Below are positions 50,801 through 56,800 of a stretch of 64,000 nucleotides of DNA, piece after piece (the stretch's first letter is position 1; each line of letters begins with the position of its first letter). Position numbers and translations under genes: made by a program. This stretch comes from Owenia fusiformis (Eukaryota > Annelida > Polychaeta > Sabellida > Oweniidae), in assembly GCA_903813345.2 (NCBI GenBank), contig CAIIXF020000009.1:38619759-38683758 (forward strand). The letters run 5' to 3'. The notes beneath the pieces are model-generated. The model did not search any database, was not told the origin of the DNA, and worked only from the letters and a program-made list of their open reading frames with translations.

Positions 50801-53800
50801 TGTCTAATGACAACTCGCCACTATTATATCAAAGGTCATCTCTCATACAAATGATGACCATCTCCCTCAGATTCATATGAGTGGGTGATATTGTCTAATG
50901 ACAACTTGCCACTATTATATCAAAGGTCATCTCTCATACAAATGATGACCATCTCCCTCAGATTCATATGAGAGGGTGATATTGTCTAATGACAACTTGC
51001 CACTATTATATCAAAGGTCATCTCTCATACAAATGATGACCATCTCCCTCAGATTCATATGAGAGGGTGATATTGTCTAATGACAACTTGCCACTATTAT
51101 ATCAAAGGTCATCTCTCATACAAATGATGACCATCTCCCTCAGATTCTTATGAGAGGGTGATATTGTCTAATGACAACTCGCCACTATTATATCAAAGGT
51201 CATATTTCATACAAATGATGACCATCTCCCTCAGATTCATATGAGTGGGTGATATTGTCTAATGACAACTTGCCACTATTATATCAAAGGTCATCTTTCA
51301 TACAAATGATGACCATCTCCCTCAGATTCATATGAGTGGGTGATATTGTCTAATGACAACTCGCCACTATTATATCAAAGGTCATCTCTCATACAAATGA
51401 TGACCATCTCCCTCAGATTCATATGAGTGGGTGATATTGTCTAATGACAACTTGCCACTATTATATCAAAGGTCATCTTTCATACAAATGATGACCATCT
51501 CCCTCAGATTCATATGAGTGGGTGATATTGTCTAATGACAACTTGCCACTATTATATCAAAGGTCATCTTTCATACAAATGATGACCATCTCCCTCAGAT
51601 TCATATGAGAGGGTGATATTGTCTAATGACAACTTGCCACTATCATATCAAAGGTCATCTTTCATACAAATAATGACCATCTCCCTCAGATTCATATGAG
51701 TGGGTGATATTGTCTAATGACAACTTGCCACTATTATATCAAAGGTCATCTTTCATACAAATGATGAACATCTCCCTCAGATTCATATGAGTGGGTGATA
51801 TTGTCTAATGACAACTTGCCACTATTATATCAAAGGTCATCTCTCATACAAATGATGACCATCTCCCTCAGATTCATATGAGAGGGTGATATTGTCTAAT
51901 GACAACTTGCCACTATTATATCAAAGGTCATCTTTCATACAAATGATGACCATCTCCCTCAGATTCATATGAGAGGGTGATATTGTCTAATGACAACTCG
52001 CCAATATTATATCAAAGGTCATCTTTCATACAAATGATGACCATCTCCCTCAGATTCATATGAGAGGGTGATATTGTCTAATGACAACTTGCCACAATTA
52101 TATCAAAGGTCATCTTTCATACAAATGATGACCATCTCCCTCAGATTCATATGAGAGGGTGATATTGTCTAATGACAACTCGCCACTATTATATCAAAGG
52201 TCATCTTTCATACAAATAATGACCATCTCCCTCAGATTCATATAAGAGGGTGATATTGTCTAATGACAACTTGCCACTATTATATCAAAGGTCACCTTCA
52301 TACAAATGATGACCATCTCCCTCAGATTCATATGAGTGGGTGATATTGTCTAATGACAACTTGCCACTATTATATCAAAGGTCATCTCTCATACAAATGA
52401 TGACCATCTCCCTCAGATTCATATGAGAGGGTGATATTGTCTAATGACAACTTGCCACTATTATATCAAAGGTCATCTTTCATACAAATGATGACCATCT
52501 CCCTCAGATTGTGATAAAACAAATTGCTATTCTGTATAGCATGTACATGTCTGAGCTATAGCAACACAAAATTATTTATTAATGTCCCCTATGGAGCCAT
52601 TTGTTAGTAATTCAATTGGAAATGTTTTGTAACATGGTTTCTAATTCGAAAGTCAGCAACATGGGGATAGTAATATATTGGTGATGCTTGGTGTTGATTC
52701 TCAATTAAGACAGACTGTCCTATTCCCAGGTGTTCTGGTTGAAAATGTGTCCTATATTACTATTTACTGCAAGAAAAGATTGATTTCACAAACACCCACT
52801 GGGTTTCCATTTTGGTGTGACCAATTTTCCAAATTATTTAATAAATAAGCAATGGTCTTTAGGAAAGTACCAAAGCAATCAATAAATTGTAAAACTACAA
52901 ATCTTGAAATCCCCAAATCAAGAGAGAAGATTACACAATCCCATCCCATGTGAGATGGCCACCATTTTTCAAGATGGCCATCAATTTTTAAATATTTGGA
53001 TTTTCAACTTAGTCAATATTCTATATACTTTTTGCATTTTAAACATACGAACGTATAAAATAAAAACAATATTGGTTCAATGGTTTTTGATTTATTGCCA
53101 GATGGATGTACTAACGGACATATGTACAGAAATTGCTGTTCTCTATATGGGATAATAATTGATAGAACAACCTAGATTACAATATTTTAGACGAAGAAAT
53201 AATTGTTAAATTAACATATGATTTTAAACAGCAGTATTTCGAAAATGTGTTCTGAAGCAGAAGTTATGGCTGCAAAATTTAAACAACATTTCTTCACTTA
53301 TTTCTTATTAAGAGTCATGGTTGACAAAACAAAGTTGATATGGTTAAATGCATGACTGTATACTAAATACTGGTAGGTAAGTGACAGTTGCATTCAGTGT
53401 CAGTTCTATTTTTTAGATTTGATTGACGAAGAGAAACAGTGAAAAGGACTTTAAATTAATAACAAGTCCAGTGGTATACTCACCCTGGAATAGCCTGACT
53501 ACAGTAAAGTTAGATACCATTGTCACAAATGGCGGACATAACCGTCACTTCAATTAGATTTTCATGAACTGTATGTTTAATAGAGCACCTAGACTAAATT
53601 CCTTTGGAACAACAATCAATCAAAGTGTCTTAATACTTATTGTACAGTTAATAATGTTCTACCATCGAAATAAAGTCTTTAATTTAACCGATCAAAATGA
53701 GATACGGAACAAGGAGCACTGTAATTACCATATGCCGTTGTCTTTCTAAATTACTCAAATTCAGATTCTGTTGTCATTGAAGATATAGAAGACGCTATAT

Positions 53801-56800
53801 TGTGGCGATTCACGACCCAATTTGATCGAAAATGGGATTTCATAAGATACATTATCACAAGAGCTTAATGCATGCACAGAATTAGCGACGATAAAATCCC
53901 ATGATATGAGGACCAAGTGATTAAACAATTGAAGCGACGGTGATGTCTGCCATTTGTGACAACGGTATCTGACTTTACCATAGTCAGGCTATTCCGGTTT
54001 GATACTAGTATATAAATAATAATGGTTAAATATGGACTTACTGTATATTCTGTAAGACATAGGGATACAGGAAGGTTTCAGTCAGCACCGGGACACAGCA
54101 ACAAGAAACATGCAAAAAGAATTAGTACAATGTAAGACCATTATTAAATTAGCATTAAATTAGCATGGTGAAAATGTATAAAATCACATGTATATGTAAT
54201 AAATTACTTTCACACTGAATTCAAAAGCCAAATAATGGATGATTAATTCACTTAAATATTTCCACAGTGACAATAATTAGTCAAAGCAAATAAAAATAAA
54301 CCAGGCAGTTAAGGTTGCAAGCAGTTTCACTGAGGTCTTCAAGGCATTTTTGACAACTTGAAGGTCAACTAAAGGTCAAATCTCAATTTGAGATCAAATG
54401 TTAACTCCCAAGAACTAATATATGATAAAAAAGTTTGGTAAAGGATTGGTATCGATATCGTGAACTGAATTCAACAATGTTTTTCTCTTAAACCAATTAT
54501 TGAAAACATTCTGTAAAAAAAACGGTCCTTGATGTAATGTTGACTGATTGACAACAGTTTAAATGCAAAAATTATTTATATATATTTTATATAAGTGTTT
54601 TTGTTAATTTTTTTTTGTTTGTTTTAGTGCAATTGTTTTTTCCTTTCTACCAATTCTTGAGAATGAAATAAAATATCTTTCTGAACCTTATTGGAACAAG
54701 ATAGCATATACATTTTCTTAGACCTCTCAATATTACAGTTAATGAAAGGAAAGTTTGGTTGATTTAACAAATAATATTCAAAAAATTAAAACAAAAATCG
54801 CCAAAATATATAAAAATTAAGATTTTATTTCATTAACAAGATACTTTTTTGAATGAATTAAACTTTACTTTGTACAGTTACAATATTGAGAGACCTAAAC
54901 ACATTGTGTTTATTTCATTTTGTTCCAAAGAGGTTCAGATAGATGTTTCATTTCATTCCAAAAATATGATACCAAGAACAAATGAAGTGTCTGATGAGTT
55001 TTCTCGAACAATATAGAAATTTTTTTTTTTGATGACTGGTTTAAGAGAAACGTGTGCTCAAAAGTTCATCATATCTATACCAATCCAAAGTTGAAATTTT
55101 GTCTTGAAAAATTTCGAAATTTAAACTTTTTACAGTTTTTAAGCTCTTATATTTCAAACTTTGCACAAAATTTTAATAGATAGTCAATTGCTCGTATATG
55201 TAGAACCCTTAGAGGAATGCATATGCTGACTTTTAATTAAAAATGTTGATTTGTAGTCTCAAACTTTGAGAAACTTAGATAGCACAGTTTGTCACCTAAC
55301 TCGATGACCTTGACTTTTAAAATTTTAATTTTTCAGACATCAGTGGGAATTTTGTAATTAAGCTGACCTAAAGTTGAATACATGTAATTAATTTGAAAAA
55401 TCAACATATTTTACCTTTCGAAGGTCACAGAAGGTCAACTAAATGTCAATACTCAAATCTAAGGTCAGATATGGAATCCTGGCAATTTGCAGATGATTTT
55501 TTAAAAAATTGGTTGGATTGAAGCAAGATGAAAAGTGACTTGATTTGACCATTTTTTGACGTCAAATATCTCAAAAATGGTTAAACTTTAATGCTATTAT
55601 ATAATGAACAATTTATAGAAAATTCTTATTTCAATTAAATTCACTGCAAGAAATAATAACTAGACAACAGCAATATGTAGCAAATCCCATCGAACAGACA
55701 TGGCTCTGGCATTTTAACAAAATCCTTCTACTACTTTTTCAGTTACAGCAAAAATCATAAAATAACACACATAAAAATGGCCAACATATTTAAAAATGGT
55801 CGCTAAGAGACTGTAATATGCTTTTAAGTAGGCACATATAAAATTTACAAAACAAAGTCACCCACATGTACATGTAAATGGCGGCTATTATTAAAATGGC
55901 CAAACTACTAGCCAAAGTGTCATAAGACAGTATGCCAAGCTTCTGAATATTCACATATCAAATATGAACAAAATCAATCAATTACTATTTGCACGGTCCA
56001 CATCCCGCTCCGTATGATATGGTCTGTTCGTGTGCTAGAATACGATCCCTTCGTGAGACAAAGAGGCCAAAATTGACAAAATGTCAGGAAAAAGTAGGAA
56101 ACAGAGCGAATTTTGATATTTTGTGAATGGTTAACTATAGGCAACATAATTACTTATGCATTCATGAAGAAAGCAAGAAAAAATATCAAGCCTTCATAGG
56201 TGAAAATCGGTCGAACATAGACTTTTCACGACAGAATACACTTCAATTGCAATAATTCTTTTATATTACCGTACATATCTAATTTCGTGCAATTTATAAA
56301 GTACATGCATTAATGCATGCGACTGATAAACAAACATGACGTAATACATCACAAAAGTACATGAAAATGTGGTTTAAAACTCGAGTCGTGTGAGGATAAT
56401 TTGGGGACTCCGACCATGTCCTGTTAATAGTTCCATCTTTTCGTGTTCTTTGCACGACTAATTAATGCCCCAGTGCTAAGATTGATCTCTGAATGGAATA
56501 GGTTATCTCCAGTCTATTCCCACCATCTCTTTGTTCAAAAGTAAAATCAGAAACAAATCTTGAAAGTTTAATGACTTCAATACAACTTCTAAACTCAATC
56601 TTTCTCGAAAACAAGAAATTTTCTTGAACAGAATTAGATGCGGACTCTAATTTGAATCACAAAAGATTGCTCATGATTTCCCTAACACAGCTAATCTAAT
56701 TGTCTGTGGTAAGAGTACAACTCCCAAACACTCGATTCTGCAATGTAAGCGCCATTCAACCCAAAGAAAAAACCTTTAAGAAACCCTTGGGCAGCAAAAT

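Noticed and set aside
53461-53490. Alternative microexon or donor reading GTGAGTATACC next to the MITE
   Set aside because: It contains an E-Y-T-like GAGTATACC, but no AG/GT borders fit the phase; 54042-54049 fits all constraints.
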